Virus record (IMG/VR): IMGVR_UViG_3300043772_003377
Location: 1 to 64,000 of that record
DNA length: 64,000 bases
Direction: 5' to 3' (one strand)
Source: a virus
The position numbers were made by a program, and so were the translations under genes. Within the stretch, counting starts at the first letter, position 1. Each line of letters opens with the position of its first letter. The notes beneath the pieces were generated by a model. It saw only the letters and a list, made by a program, of their open reading frames with translations. It was not told where the DNA came from and did not search any database. Shown piece after piece: positions 52,188 through 61,596 of the stretch.

Positions 52188-53774
52188 TCAATTAATTCGG
52201 ATATTTTGATTTAGAATTGTATTTTCTGCATTAGATAATAATTCCTCGATTGTTTGAATCGTAACTCCACTACCCTCACTTTGTTTACAAGGAGACATAA
52301 ATGCTATTGGGTGTACGTGGTCTCGTAAAAATACAAACATAATTCTAATTAAAGATAATAATTCTTCCCCTCTTACAGATGAATATGTTAAATTTTGAAT
52401 ACTATTTTCGTTACCCACAAATTTATCTTGAGGGATACCATATAAAGTTTCATTTAAATTTATCCCTCCTTTAGGTCCTATAGAATCTTGAGATAATAAA
52501 TATAATTTTTGAGCACCCATAACTCCATAACTTGTTGGTGTTGGAGTATATTTTGACGGAGTTATTTCAGTTGTTTTTATTTCTTTTTGAGGTCCAAAAA
52601 TAGGTTTATCCTTATTTAACCCTGAAACAATAAAAAAACCTTTTTGTTTATTTAAAGATATTTCGGTTGAGAATTTTGAAAAATTGGCAAATTCTTTAGT
52701 ATCTACCGACAAATCTGTTAAATTAAATTTACTACCTTTCAAATAAGTTATTTTGTTTGGAGTTACCAAAAATGGGAATTGATCGGTTATTTCATAAGTT
52801 AAGGGCGAGCTATATCCCGGTAGTCCAGGTAAATTAATCTTATTCTTTAAAACACCATAAATATATAAATTTATCAGATTTACCGTATCAACAAATGACG
52901 AACCACTAAATGATGCCAAACTTTCATTAATTATTTTATAGTCAATTCCTTCATTATATTTTGTGATTGTCTGTCTGTCGGCGGTCGTTGTTGTTATTTG
53001 ACTATTTATCACATCATATAAAGCGATTTGTCCCGTAAAGGAGTCTTGGTCGTTTTCTAAATTGATTATTGTCCAAATAACCATCTTCTTAATTTCTTGT
53101 GACTTTTCTTTTGTGGATATTATAGTTTCCGTATTACCCTCTTCTTTTTTAGTGTCAAAATGTGATAGCTGAATAAATGACCTATTAATATTTGATGTTG
53201 GGGTTAATGTAGTATCTAATTCTCCGTTGTATTTACCTGATCTAAGTAGTACTTCATTTTTTTTAACAATAACGTCAGAATTACCTCGACCTAATAATGA
53301 ATTATCTCCGGGGTCAGGAAAAATACCGGCACTATCACCGGTATACACTACTAAATTATTTAAAGAAAATTGAGTTCCTTGTGCTAGCATTGATTTAGCA
53401 ACTCGATAATCTTCTTTTTTAATATTTCTCACGTCAGTTAAAACGTTAGAAATGTAAAATTGATTTTTAAATTCATACCTATTATCGTAATAAATTACGT
53501 TAACATATTCGTCTTTTAAAGGTACAGGATTAATTGTGTAGGGTAATAAAGGTAAAAATAATTTTGGGTCATTAGTATCCCACTCTTTATAATTTGGGCT
53601 GGCAGATCCGGTTGCGGACATAACTTTACCCTCAACCTCAATTCTTAGTCTACCTAACTTTCTTGGGTCATCGCTACTAATAACCTTACCAGGAAACAAA
53701 ACTTGAGTGATTTGTTTTTCTTGAATGTACTGGTCAACAACCTCCCTAATTAAAGAGTTATCCGGTTTATTCAT
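52188..53774 (-). CDS. Baseplate hub/spike-like protein with OB-type N-terminal domain
   Basis: 528 residues. Residues about 20-110 (VLFPGKVISSDDPRKLGRLR, then PLLPYTINPVPLKDEYVNVI) resemble the N-terminal OB-fold domain of gp5-type spike proteins. The centre is long and beta-rich. The end includes a helix and HVHPIAFMSPCKQSEGSGV, a pattern like the membrane-piercing or closing region of baseplate proteins. No lysozyme motif is present. Role in the baseplate hub is inferred. Confidence 0.65.
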   Translation of the reverse strand: MNKPDNSLIREVVDQYIQEKQITQVLFPGKVISSDDPRKLGRLRIEVEGKVMSATGSASPNYKEWDTNDPKLFLPLLPYTINPVPLKDEYVNVIYYDNRYEFKNQFYISNVLTDVRNIKKEDYRVAKSMLAQGTQFSLNNLVVYTGDSAGIFPDPGDNSLLGRGNSDVIVKKNEVLLRSGKYNGELDTTLTPTSNINRSFIQLSHFDTKKEEGNTETIISTKEKSQEIKKMVIWTIINLENDQDSFTGQIALYDVINSQITTTTADRQTITKYNEGIDYKIINESLASFSGSSFVDTVNLINLYIYGVLKNKINLPGLPGYSSPLTYEITDQFPFLVTPNKITYLKGSKFNLTDLSVDTKEFANFSKFSTEISLNKQKGFFIVSGLNKDKPIFGPQKEIKTTEITPSKYTPTPTSYGVMGAQKLYLLSQDSIGPKGGINLNETLYGIPQDKFVGNENSIQNLTYSSVRGEELLSLIRIMFVFLRDHVHPIAFMSPCKQSEGSGVTIQTIEELLSNAENTILNQNIRIN

Positions 53775-53985
53775 TAGTCTTAGTCCTTTCTTCGTATTCT
53801 TTAAGAATTAAATTATAAGTGTTTTCTAATTTATCTAAATGATTTGTCATTCTGATTAAATTTGATTTGGTTTCCTCAAAATCCTCTTTTATAAAGTCTA
53901 ACGCAAATATTAAATCTTTGTTATTAGATGATTTATAATCTTTAACAATTTTTAAAACTTTTTCTGCCTGTTCTTTTTTTGTCAT
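53767..53985 (-). CDS. Small coiled-coil protein
   Basis: 72 residues, fully helical with heptad-like spacing (KLENTYNLILKEYEE). It overlaps the next gene by eight bases. Probably a small tail assembly factor or chaperone, but unassigned. Confidence 0.6.
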   Translation of the reverse strand: MTKKEQAEKVLKIVKDYKSSNNKDLIFALDFIKEDFEETKSNLIRMTNHLDKLENTYNLILKEYEERTKTNE

Positions 53986-53987
53986 AA

Positions 53988-55904
53988 TTAAAACTTTTTA
54001 CCTGATGTCGTTAAGGGAAAGGTAACTAATGTTGGTGCAACAATTAATGATGGTATTGGTATATCTGTTCTACCGTTTTCCGCTTCTTCACTTGCCATAG
54101 CCTTCATCTGTCCAAAACGAGACAATAAATCTAAATTAGGACTACCATCAGGTAAAGTCCCTGTTGGAATTCCCAAACTTTGAAATTCGTCTATCATCCC
54201 TATAAATGCTCTTGTTTCGGAATATCCATCTAAAAATTTTGAAAGTATTAATAATGGTAATGGAACTCCGTTCGGATTATTTGGTATTAATTTTAATAAG
54301 GATAAAATATCGTCTATAACACTTTTACACTTTCTCCAATCCTGAATTAGGTTAGCAACAACTATTAATATCTCGGTTAATTTAGCAATCATTTTGAGTT
54401 TTTTATTGTTACTTTCTTTAAGAATATCCGAAATAACTTGTTGAACTAGCACTTTAATATCTTTTTTAATTAATTCAAATAATTCCTCAATAAAAAGTGC
54501 TCCTACCTTAGAGACCAAATTAACGACTAATCCGTAGAATTGTCTTGTAAATTGTACAAATGAATCAATGATGTCTACAATATCATTACCCAAACCTTTA
54601 AATGCGATATAAATAGGTAGTAACACTTTAGGAGATAATAACGAAACTATTAGTCCTTGGGACATAAGTTTTACAAAATTAACATTTAAAGTTGCCTGTA
54701 TATCGAACCCATTAAATTGTGGGTCATTGTTTACTTGATTAGTTAGATTATCGGCCTCGTCAATTAAATTATTACCCTCAACAAATACTAAATTATTTAA
54801 GGAATTTATAATTGCATTTGAGTCAACAGGAATATCCACATAGTCACATTCCAAAAATTTAACAACACCATTTCTTATATTCGCAACTCTTTCCTCAATT
54901 GTGGATAAATCATTATCCGTAAATTCAAAAAACGAATCGTCAGCCCCATCCAACTCACTAACTTTAGCGTTCCCACTAACATTTATTTCTTTATCTTCAT
55001 CAAAACATAAACCTAAAATTCTTTGTAATATTATTTGGAATTTTGTCATATCTTCAATTTGAAACTGCCCCGCACCAATACTGATAGAAATCATTCCGGT
55101 AAGTTGTTCCATAATTGACGCAACAATATTCTCAAATTCAACAACTTTAATAGTTTTGAAATAATCTAATAAAAACTCAGAAATTAAAAACCTACCTCCT
55201 CTATTTCTAATATCTACTTTATACCACCCTCCACCTTCTCCTGTAACTGGATGCGATTCTAAAAATGTTATATCGAATAATGGTTGATTTGATTTACCTA
55301 AATAATCAGTCCCGTATTGTGAATTAAAACTAACACCAGGAAATTGTATTCTGTTATATAACTCTTTATTAGTTGAGTTTGGTCTGTCGTTAGGGGCTAA
55401 TGTTCTTTTTTCATATAAACATTTACCCTCAATATCGTTAGGGTCTATTTTTAATAAATCGGATAAATCGATAGATTTAACTTTAATATAAACGGTAGTG
55501 TTTTGATTGAATGCTTGTTGCTGATCACAACCAACCACCTTAAAAATTTCTTTATATAGAATATCTAAAACTTTAGGTTCAATATTATTTAAAGCCTTTA
55601 AAAAAGTTCTCTTAATATAATTGTATGTATTACCACCATTTTCATTTGTTAGTGTTAATACTTCTAATAAATGTTCAAATTGAGTTTTAAGATTTTTTTT
55701 AAATTTTTTTGACTTTTGAGTTATGTCATCGGCGTTTTTTTTTGTATTTGAAAGTTTTTTGTTTGTTTTAACCTTACTTTCCTCAAAAGAATTGACCGCC
55801 TTTTTTTTAAGTTTAGAATACTGATTCTGTAAATCTTTATAATTTTTTATAGATTTAACCTTATCCTTAGCCTTTTTATAATCATTTTCTAAATCTAAAG
55901 ACAT
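53988..55904 (-). CDS. Large probable baseplate protein, 638 aa
   Basis: The N-terminal 90 residues are lysine-rich coiled coil. The middle contains a beta region (NRIQFPGVSFNSQYGTDYLG, then GGGWYKVDIRNRGGRFLISE). Residues about 420-560 carry long amphipathic helices with hydrophobic stretches (LIVSLLSPKVLLPIYIAFKG). No recognised family. Its position at the head of the hub operon, directly after a small gene with a late motif, suggests a baseplate component. Confidence 0.65.
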   Translation of the reverse strand: MSLDLENDYKKAKDKVKSIKNYKDLQNQYSKLKKKAVNSFEESKVKTNKKLSNTKKNADDITQKSKKFKKNLKTQFEHLLEVLTLTNENGGNTYNYIKRTFLKALNNIEPKVLDILYKEIFKVVGCDQQQAFNQNTTVYIKVKSIDLSDLLKIDPNDIEGKCLYEKRTLAPNDRPNSTNKELYNRIQFPGVSFNSQYGTDYLGKSNQPLFDITFLESHPVTGEGGGWYKVDIRNRGGRFLISEFLLDYFKTIKVVEFENIVASIMEQLTGMISISIGAGQFQIEDMTKFQIILQRILGLCFDEDKEINVSGNAKVSELDGADDSFFEFTDNDLSTIEERVANIRNGVVKFLECDYVDIPVDSNAIINSLNNLVFVEGNNLIDEADNLTNQVNNDPQFNGFDIQATLNVNFVKLMSQGLIVSLLSPKVLLPIYIAFKGLGNDIVDIIDSFVQFTRQFYGLVVNLVSKVGALFIEELFELIKKDIKVLVQQVISDILKESNNKKLKMIAKLTEILIVVANLIQDWRKCKSVIDDILSLLKLIPNNPNGVPLPLLILSKFLDGYSETRAFIGMIDEFQSLGIPTGTLPDGSPNLDLLSRFGQMKAMASEEAENGRTDIPIPSLIVAPTLVTFPLTTSGKKF

Positions 55905-56275
55905 TATTTTTTCATTTTAAAAGGTGTATTGTTATCAACGTCTTTGTTAATTAACTCTGATAATATGTTATCGTCAACATCTAAATCAGATAGAGAGAAC
56001 GATTCTTGGGTTGAATTCGTTTTCTCCCAAATACTGGATTGTAGTTTAGAAAGTGCCAATTTTTTATCGACACAATCATTCACTATTTTTTGTTGTTTCT
56101 CGATTACAGGACCTATTAGAGTCATATCTTCAGGTTCTTTCATCATCGCTAACATTTTATTTTGAATCCTAATGGCGGTAGTTCTTTGTTCTACCAATTC
56201 ATTATAAATCTCTTGCATTAGAGATAAAATAGATTCTTTAGTTAAATTTATTTCTTTTTTTGGAGGTCTTCCCAT
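55904..56275 (-). CDS. Small protein next to the late sigma factor
   Basis: 123 residues. It begins GRPPKKEINLTKESIL, an AT-hook-like GRPPKK followed by helices, and has an acidic C-terminal half. It lies 12 bases downstream of the sigma gene and has its own late-type motif. In T4 the late co-activator gp33 works with gp55, and size and location make this a candidate analogue. I see no sequence similarity, so a baseplate or terminase-small role is equally open. Confidence 0.6.
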   Translation of the reverse strand: MGRPPKKEINLTKESILSLMQEIYNELVEQRTTAIRIQNKMLAMMKEPEDMTLIGPVIEKQQKIVNDCVDKKLALSKLQSSIWEKTNSTQESFSLSDLDVDDNILSELINKDVDNNTPFKMKK

Positions 56276-56279
56276 AATG

Positions 56280-56287
56280 TATAAATA
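56280..56287 (-). promoter_or_regulatory. Late-type motif TATTTATA (minus strand)
   Basis: Exact octamer on the minus strand, four bases before the ATG at 56275 and directly after the stop of the sigma factor gene. Confidence 0.6.
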
Positions 56288-57037
56288 TTATTTTACCATA
56301 TTTTGAATTAGGTTCTCATATATTATTTTATATTTTTTCATTGAATTCCTAATTTCTTTGGTACTTAGATTAGTCATTTCTCTTATTGATAATAAAATAA
56401 TATTTTTATTAAATTTATTATTATCATTACCGATAAAAATATCATCATAATCTTCAAATATATCATATAACGCCTTACCCAATTTAACTTCATTTTCGGT
56501 TAAATCTTTTTTAATCAAAAATAAATCAAGTTCCTTTAAAAAATTTTTAATTACTAATTCAGAGTCCATATGTTCCCTATCTATAGTATATGAGAATTCT
56601 TCATTGTTTTCTAAATCAGATGAAATGTCTTCGTAAGATATTTTACGATTAGTTTCTTTTTGGTCTTTTATTATTTGACCCATAAGGTAATTCTTACATA
56701 TCGTACCAAAATAAGAATACGCTTTTTTCTCTTTTGACGGTTTAAACTTCTCAAGTTTTGTCATAAGGAAGGAGTGAGTATCTATATGGATTTCATAAAA
56801 ATCCATATCTTTTCTATATAATTTATATCTTCTAATAATTGAAGATATCATTTTGTCTAAAGGTTTTCTTAAAAACTCATTATATATTTTATTTCTATCC
56901 TCTAAGGAAGTGGCCTCTAAGAATCTTATAACGGCCATTTCCTCTCGGACATCAAAATAATTAGTTTGAGTTGGTTTTCGACCTTTCTTCTTAACTTCGA
57001 AACCAGTTTCTAATATTTGTGGAGTATTTTCTGACAT
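56288..57037 (-). CDS. Late-gene sigma factor (gp55-type)
   Basis: 249 residues. The central part has the sigma region 2-like helix pattern (KEKKAYSYFGTICKNYLMGQ) followed by IIKDQKETNRKISYEDIS, as in gp55-type late sigma factors of T4-like phages. A C-terminal region with NLSTKEIRNSMKKYKIIYEN could be a helix-turn-helix. In T4 gp55 recognises the short late promoter TATAAATA together with the sliding clamp. Here the recurring motif is TATTTATA. The gene starts with a one-base overlap on the upstream glycosyltransferase. Confidence 0.8.
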   Translation of the reverse strand: MSENTPQILETGFEVKKKGRKPTQTNYFDVREEMAVIRFLEATSLEDRNKIYNEFLRKPLDKMISSIIRRYKLYRKDMDFYEIHIDTHSFLMTKLEKFKPSKEKKAYSYFGTICKNYLMGQIIKDQKETNRKISYEDISSDLENNEEFSYTIDREHMDSELVIKNFLKELDLFLIKKDLTENEVKLGKALYDIFEDYDDIFIGNDNNKFNKNIILLSIREMTNLSTKEIRNSMKKYKIIYENLIQNMVK

Positions 57038-57840
57038 TAAACTTCACTAGGTTCGTATTTTATGGCTCTATCATTAATAAAGAAATATTCTTTTTTTGCC
57101 GAGTCAATCCAAAATTTAACCTCACTATCAGTCAAAATATTGTCACCATTTTTGTAGTTCCAGAATATAGAACCTTCTCTTAAATTAGTATGTTTGTATC
57201 CAATTCTTGGTATTGTCAAAAATTTAACAGAATTATGAGTCATTCTTAGAAAGAACTCATAACCAAATGTTAATTTAAATGAAGGTTTAAAAAGTCCAAA
57301 ATCAACGAAAGACGATTTTTTAATAACCATTCCTGATGTTTGGAAGTTTTGATAATTTTGTAATGTTTCGTTTGTTAATAAACCCATTTCAGAAGAAATG
57401 TTAAGTGCAAATGTCGCCTCATTTGTAAATCCTGCAAATGATTCTTTATTATCTGTGTCAATAACAATCGGTAAAAACGCGTCAACATCAGGGTAAGATT
57501 CTGAAAACTTTTTAACGTTTTTGAACCAAATTTTAGAATACTCATCGTCAAATTCAAATAATGATACCCATTTAGATTTGGCACTTCTAACTCCAAAGTT
57601 AACTTGTCCTGAATAATTAGGTTCTTTAGTCCATTCAATTTTTACAACATTGATATCACCAAAATCAAATTGGTTAAGATATTCGACTAGTGAAGTTTCA
57701 TTAGTGTGAACTATAATTAGTTCATTAATCCCTATAACTTGTTGTTTTAAAGATTCTATACATTTTTTAAAGTAATCTTCAAACCATACGTTTGATGAAG
57801 ATTTAATTGGTAATACTACCGATACGTCAAATTTTTCCAT
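57037..57840 (-). CDS. Glycosyltransferase, GT-A/GT2 type
   Basis: 267 residues. It starts with VSVVLPIKSS, a typical GT2 nucleotide-sugar binding strand. It has the DxD-like acidic motif LFEFDDEYS (about 93-101) and the later GMVIKKSSFVDFGLF region. Transfers a sugar to an unknown acceptor. It is coupled by one-base overlaps with the GT-B gene before it and the sigma gene after it. Confidence 0.85.
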   Translation of the reverse strand: MEKFDVSVVLPIKSSSNVWFEDYFKKCIESLKQQVIGINELIIVHTNETSLVEYLNQFDFGDINVVKIEWTKEPNYSGQVNFGVRSAKSKWVSLFEFDDEYSKIWFKNVKKFSESYPDVDAFLPIVIDTDNKESFAGFTNEATFALNISSEMGLLTNETLQNYQNFQTSGMVIKKSSFVDFGLFKPSFKLTFGYEFFLRMTHNSVKFLTIPRIGYKHTNLREGSIFWNYKNGDNILTDSEVKFWIDSAKKEYFFINDRAIKYEPSEV

Positions 57841-58904
57841 TATTGTTCTACTGCTTGAAGTTTATTTAATTGTTCTTCAAAAGATTCTAATCTTTTGTTA
57901 ATATATGATTCAAATAATTCTACCGATTTTGAATAAAATTCTTGTTCTGTCGGTAACTCAGATACGGTTTTTTTCATCCCTTCAAATAAACCTTCACTAA
58001 CATTATCTTCTAACCAATTCTGTAAAAATTGGGAAGTAAAATCAACCAATTGATTTTTATTATTAATCCATAATCCATTATCTTCATTCATCCAACTAGG
58101 TACTAAATTAGGTACTAATCCGATAACAGGAACTCCTGACTTCATAGATTCTAAAGGAAATGTTCCATAAGCACTTGTCTCGTCAATCCATATTGAAACA
58201 AAACAATCTTTTAAATTTTTTGCAAATTCTTTTTGAGACAACCCTCTCATATCTTTAAATGTAATCCATCTGTATTGAGGGAATTTAATATAAAAAGTCT
58301 TAATAAAGTTTGAAGTATCTCTTTGTTCTCTTGAGTGGATTGCGATAATTGGTTTTGCAGGATAATTACTTGGAACAAAATGTTCAGAAATAAAAGGTTT
58401 TAAAACATCATAAGAAACGCTTCTCATAACACTTTCAAGATATTCTTTTTGAATCTCAGAAGTTGTAATACATTTATAAAATCCGTGTTGAGTCCAAGTT
58501 TGACCTGGTTGTAATGTTTCTAACATATGGTCGTACGCTTGACACAAAATAATCTTACCACAAGGTAAATTTGCTATCTGACTCATTACAAATCCAAATA
58601 ATTCGGGGATAATAATAAAGTCTTCAGGTGCAACTTCCAAATTTTGTCCCTCAATAGCTTTATGAGGTAATTTTTCCATATATTCAGACCCTAACCACCC
58701 AGATACTCCAGTATAATCAGGTTTTTCGTGTAACATAATAACATTGTAACCCGATTTTAATAACGACATACCTAAATTGTAAATGTAACCAATTGAGGCT
58801 TTCGCATTACCTTTTGTGTCCTGAACCAAAAGATAAATTCTCGATTTTTTTTCTTTTAAATTTTTAACTGATAATTCCAGTTTTGATGTTTGTTCTTGAT
58901 TCAT
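57840..58904 (-). CDS. Glycosyltransferase, GT-B type
   Basis: 354 residues with a two-domain GT-B pattern. The N-terminal part has IYLLVQDTKGNAKASIGYIY and a Rossmann-like NVIMLHEKPDY. The C-terminal part has FVSIWIDETSAYGTFPLESM and SGVPVIGLVP, resembling the GT4 sugar-nucleotide site (E.fg.s.lEAMa.g.PVi). The acceptor is unknown: phage DNA, virion protein and lipopolysaccharide are all possible. Confidence 0.82.
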   Translation of the reverse strand: MNQEQTSKLELSVKNLKEKKSRIYLLVQDTKGNAKASIGYIYNLGMSLLKSGYNVIMLHEKPDYTGVSGWLGSEYMEKLPHKAIEGQNLEVAPEDFIIIPELFGFVMSQIANLPCGKIILCQAYDHMLETLQPGQTWTQHGFYKCITTSEIQKEYLESVMRSVSYDVLKPFISEHFVPSNYPAKPIIAIHSREQRDTSNFIKTFYIKFPQYRWITFKDMRGLSQKEFAKNLKDCFVSIWIDETSAYGTFPLESMKSGVPVIGLVPNLVPSWMNEDNGLWINNKNQLVDFTSQFLQNWLEDNVSEGLFEGMKKTVSELPTEQEFYSKSVELFESYINKRLESFEEQLNKLQAVEQ

Positions 58905-58907
58905 AAT

Positions 58908-59183
58908 TTAATATTTGTTTATTAATTTTTTATTTAATAAAGAGTTAAATGATAATTTAAAAGGTATTGATAAATCGTTAGTTCCTTTTAAACCTAACGT
59001 TTCATCCACCTCAGCGTCTTCAGTTAAAACCGTATCAATTAACATTTTTACCATCTCATATTTAACCACAGATATTTGGTTTGTAGTGTCTCCCGAAAAT
59101 TCGCTTTCTATAGGGTCTACATTTATGAAATCCTCAATTTCATCTAAATCGAAATAGTAGTGGTCACCTAAAATTTTTAACAT
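58908..59183 (-). CDS. Unknown small acidic protein, 91 aa
   Basis: An acidic protein of unknown family (HYYFDLDEIEDFINVDPIES). It overlaps the HAD-like gene by seven bases and precedes the GT-B gene by three, so it is part of the same operon. Confidence 0.65.
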   Translation of the reverse strand: MLKILGDHYYFDLDEIEDFINVDPIESEFSGDTTNQISVVKYEMVKMLIDTVLTEDAEVDETLGLKGTNDLSIPFKLSFNSLLNKKLINKY

Positions 59184-59776
59184 ATTACTTCTTTTAATTT
59201 GTTTTCAAAATCTTTAATAGTTGTAATCGTATTTTGATTTTGAATTTGTTTATTGTAGTCAGTCTCAAATTTTATAACAATTTTGTCTGACGGATAGTCT
59301 AATAATAAGGAAGGATTTGATGTAAGTAAAACATCAATTTCCTCCCACATAGAATTAATTGTGTAATTACTATAAAATTTTACCTTTTCAAATAGACAAC
59401 CGAACTTAGATAGGAAAAATAAAGTGGCCGGTTTTGATTTACCAATCTCATCTGATATAATGACAAAATCGTGATCATCTCTCATATTAAGATAAATTTG
59501 ATTTAAATCGTTAAATGATGAATATTCTGTTGATTGAGAATGTCCAAATATTTCCATCGGAAATTCTTCATAAAGAAATGAAAATAATTCTTCATCATTT
59601 CTAAAATTAAAATGTTCCTTCAAGTCTAAAGACTCAATAGGTAATTTAATTTCATATTTAAAATCTTCTTCAGACTCGATTCCTTCAGTTTTATCTATTA
59701 GGAATTTTTGATATGTCTGAGTGATTTTATCCATAGTGTTTCTTAATACACCATTAACATCAACTCCTATTCTCAT
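59177..59776 (-). CDS. HAD-superfamily-like protein with altered motif I
   Basis: 199 residues from the ATG at 59776; two more codons upstream lead only to a TTG. Motif I reads GVDVNGVLRNT. In active HAD phosphatases it is DxDG, so the second Asp is Asn here. Motif II-like FVIISDEIGKSK (Ser in VIISD) and a Lys follow, then a C-terminal acidic segment. The substitution should weaken or abolish phosphatase chemistry, unless the enzyme uses a different reaction. It looks like a nucleotidase relative. First gene of the operon with glycosyltransferases and sigma. Confidence 0.75.
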   Translation of the reverse strand: MRIGVDVNGVLRNTMDKITQTYQKFLIDKTEGIESEEDFKYEIKLPIESLDLKEHFNFRNDEELFSFLYEEFPMEIFGHSQSTEYSSFNDLNQIYLNMRDDHDFVIISDEIGKSKPATLFFLSKFGCLFEKVKFYSNYTINSMWEEIDVLLTSNPSLLLDYPSDKIVIKFETDYNKQIQNQNTITTIKDFENKLKEVIC

Positions 59777-59848
59777 AAACAAATTATATTGTTTAACAAA
59801 AAAATGTAAAGTTTTTTGTTAATTTTAGAAAAAAAAGAATAATTAGGA

Positions 59849-59856
59849 TATTTATT
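59849..59856 (+). promoter_or_regulatory. Late-type motif TATTTATT
   Basis: GATATTTATTTAAT, six bases before the ATG at 59863. Confidence 0.45.
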
Positions 59857-59862
59857 TAATAT

Positions 59863-60861
59863 ATGGAAGAAAATAAAAAAAAGATTTGGTCTGAAGAAGA
59901 AATTATTTTTTTAAAGAAAAATTATTCAGATATGTTTAATTACGAATTGTGTGAAGTTTTACGTAGAACTGAACAATCTATTTATTTAAAGGCCAATAAA
60001 TTAGGATTATTAAAATCAAAAATACACAAATCAAAATGTATTTCTAAGAGAAATAAAATGGTTGGTAGAGATTTGGATAATGATATGTTGTTATTAATCG
60101 CTAAAAAATATAAAACCAGATCAGAATTCCAAAAGAATGACCCCGCAGCGTACTCAACTTCAAGAAGAAAGGGTATTTTGGATGAAATTTGTTCTCATAT
60201 GATTTCTAAATCATTTAGTATTCCACAATTAATACTTAAAGATATTGTTTCTAAATTATATAAAACCGATAATGTAATTTATAACGATAAAAAAACATTA
60301 AATCCTTACGAAATCGATGTGTATTTACCTGATTATAATCTTGGGTTTGAGTATAACGGTAAAGGGTGGCACATCGATAATGTAAGAGATAAATTAAAAA
60401 ATGAATTATCTTTATTAAATAACATTTTATTAATAACTATAACCGAAAATAATAGAGATTATGAGTCGGACATTAAAAATCAATTAATTTTTAATATTGA
60501 AAATTTCAAAATAAAAACTTCTGTTAATGAAATTAATGATATTATCATAGATAATCCATATTCTAAAATATATGATATAGACGATTTAATTAGAATTACC
60601 AAATCCTACAACTCTTTTAAAGATTTTTATAAAAATGAACAATCAGTATATGTTAAAATATCAAAATTGGGTTTAATTGACGAATTAACCAAACATATGT
60701 GTTGTAGAAGGAAAAAACGAGAATTAAACGAAGTAATTGAAAAAATAAATATGTACCAATATCTTAATGAATTAATCACTAAAGATCGTGGCACTTATCT
60801 GTATGTTAAGAAAAATAAATTAGAATATTTATTGAACAACCTAAAAAGAATTAAAAATTAA
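59863..60861 (+). CDS. Homing endonuclease, VSR-like with N-terminal Myb-type helices
   Basis: 332 residues. The N-terminus IWSEEEIIFLKKNYSD with RRTEQSIYLKANKLGL is a SANT/Myb-like helix-turn-helix. The nuclease core, NPYEIDVYLPDYNLGFEYNG followed by KGWHID, carries the EDxHD/VSR-like signature also found in the larger enzyme at 32869. C-terminal repeats (LIRITKSYNSFKDFYKNEQ) may contact DNA. It is inserted in plus orientation within a minus-strand region and overlaps the PhoH gene by four bases, consistent with a mobile element. Confidence 0.8.
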   Translation: MEENKKKIWSEEEIIFLKKNYSDMFNYELCEVLRRTEQSIYLKANKLGLLKSKIHKSKCISKRNKMVGRDLDNDMLLLIAKKYKTRSEFQKNDPAAYSTSRRKGILDEICSHMISKSFSIPQLILKDIVSKLYKTDNVIYNDKKTLNPYEIDVYLPDYNLGFEYNGKGWHIDNVRDKLKNELSLLNNILLITITENNRDYESDIKNQLIFNIENFKIKTSVNEINDIIIDNPYSKIYDIDDLIRITKSYNSFKDFYKNEQSVYVKISKLGLIDELTKHMCCRRKKRELNEVIEKINMYQYLNELITKDRGTYLYVKKNKLEYLLNNLKRIKN

Positions 60862-61586
60862 TCGTTGTAACGTTTAATTATTTCTTTAATTATTGGATTT
60901 CTAACGACATCACTATCAGTAAAAGTACTGATTCCAATACCTCTTACATTATTAAGTCGTTTTATCGCGTCATATAGACCCGATTTCTCCTTATCTTTAA
61001 ATTTGTCCGATTGTTCAATATCTCCTGATATGAAAAATTTGCTATTAAAACCAATCCTTGTTAATATCAATTTCATTTCTAACGGGGTTGTATTCTGACT
61101 TTCCTCAACCACACAAATCGCATTGTCTATGTTAAACCCTCTAAGGTATGAAATAGATAGAACCTCAATAAAACCAGCATCTTTTAATTTTTCCCTCGAT
61201 TCTTTACCTATAATTTTATTTAATAAGTAATAGGATGGTAAAATATAAGGCTCCATTTTTTCCTCGTAAGTACCGGGAAGACTTCCTAAACGGGAGTCCC
61301 CACCCTCAACAACGGGTCTAATAATTATTATCTTTTCATATGGTGTTGTTGGGTCACCTAATAAATCAATAGCCGCCTTCATAGAAATGTAACTTTTACC
61401 TGTACCCGCAGGACCTGAGCAAATGGTTATTTCATTGTCTAATAGAGTGTCATAGTATTTCTTTTGATTTTCAGTTAAAAATTTTTGTTTAGTTTTCTTT
61501 TTTACAATTTCACAAATAATTTCTTTTTTTGTTTTATAAATTTTTTGTTCATCGTTTTGAACACTTGGTTTTTTCTTTTGAGTCAT
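60858..61586 (-). CDS. phoH: PhoH-family ATPase
   Basis: 242 residues. It has Walker A GPAGTGKSY (about 59-67), then IIIIRPVVEGGDSRLGSLPG, CVVEESQNTTPLEMK with the acidic Walker B, and FISGDIEQSD. PhoH-like proteins are ATPases, some with RNA helicase or nuclease links, and are common in marine and other large phages; their exact role is unsettled. The N-terminal 40 residues are basic. Confidence 0.92.
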   Translation of the reverse strand: MTQKKKPSVQNDEQKIYKTKKEIICEIVKKKTKQKFLTENQKKYYDTLLDNEITICSGPAGTGKSYISMKAAIDLLGDPTTPYEKIIIIRPVVEGGDSRLGSLPGTYEEKMEPYILPSYYLLNKIIGKESREKLKDAGFIEVLSISYLRGFNIDNAICVVEESQNTTPLEMKLILTRIGFNSKFFISGDIEQSDKFKDKEKSGLYDAIKRLNNVRGIGISTFTDSDVVRNPIIKEIIKRYND

Positions 61587-61596
61587 ATATTATTTT

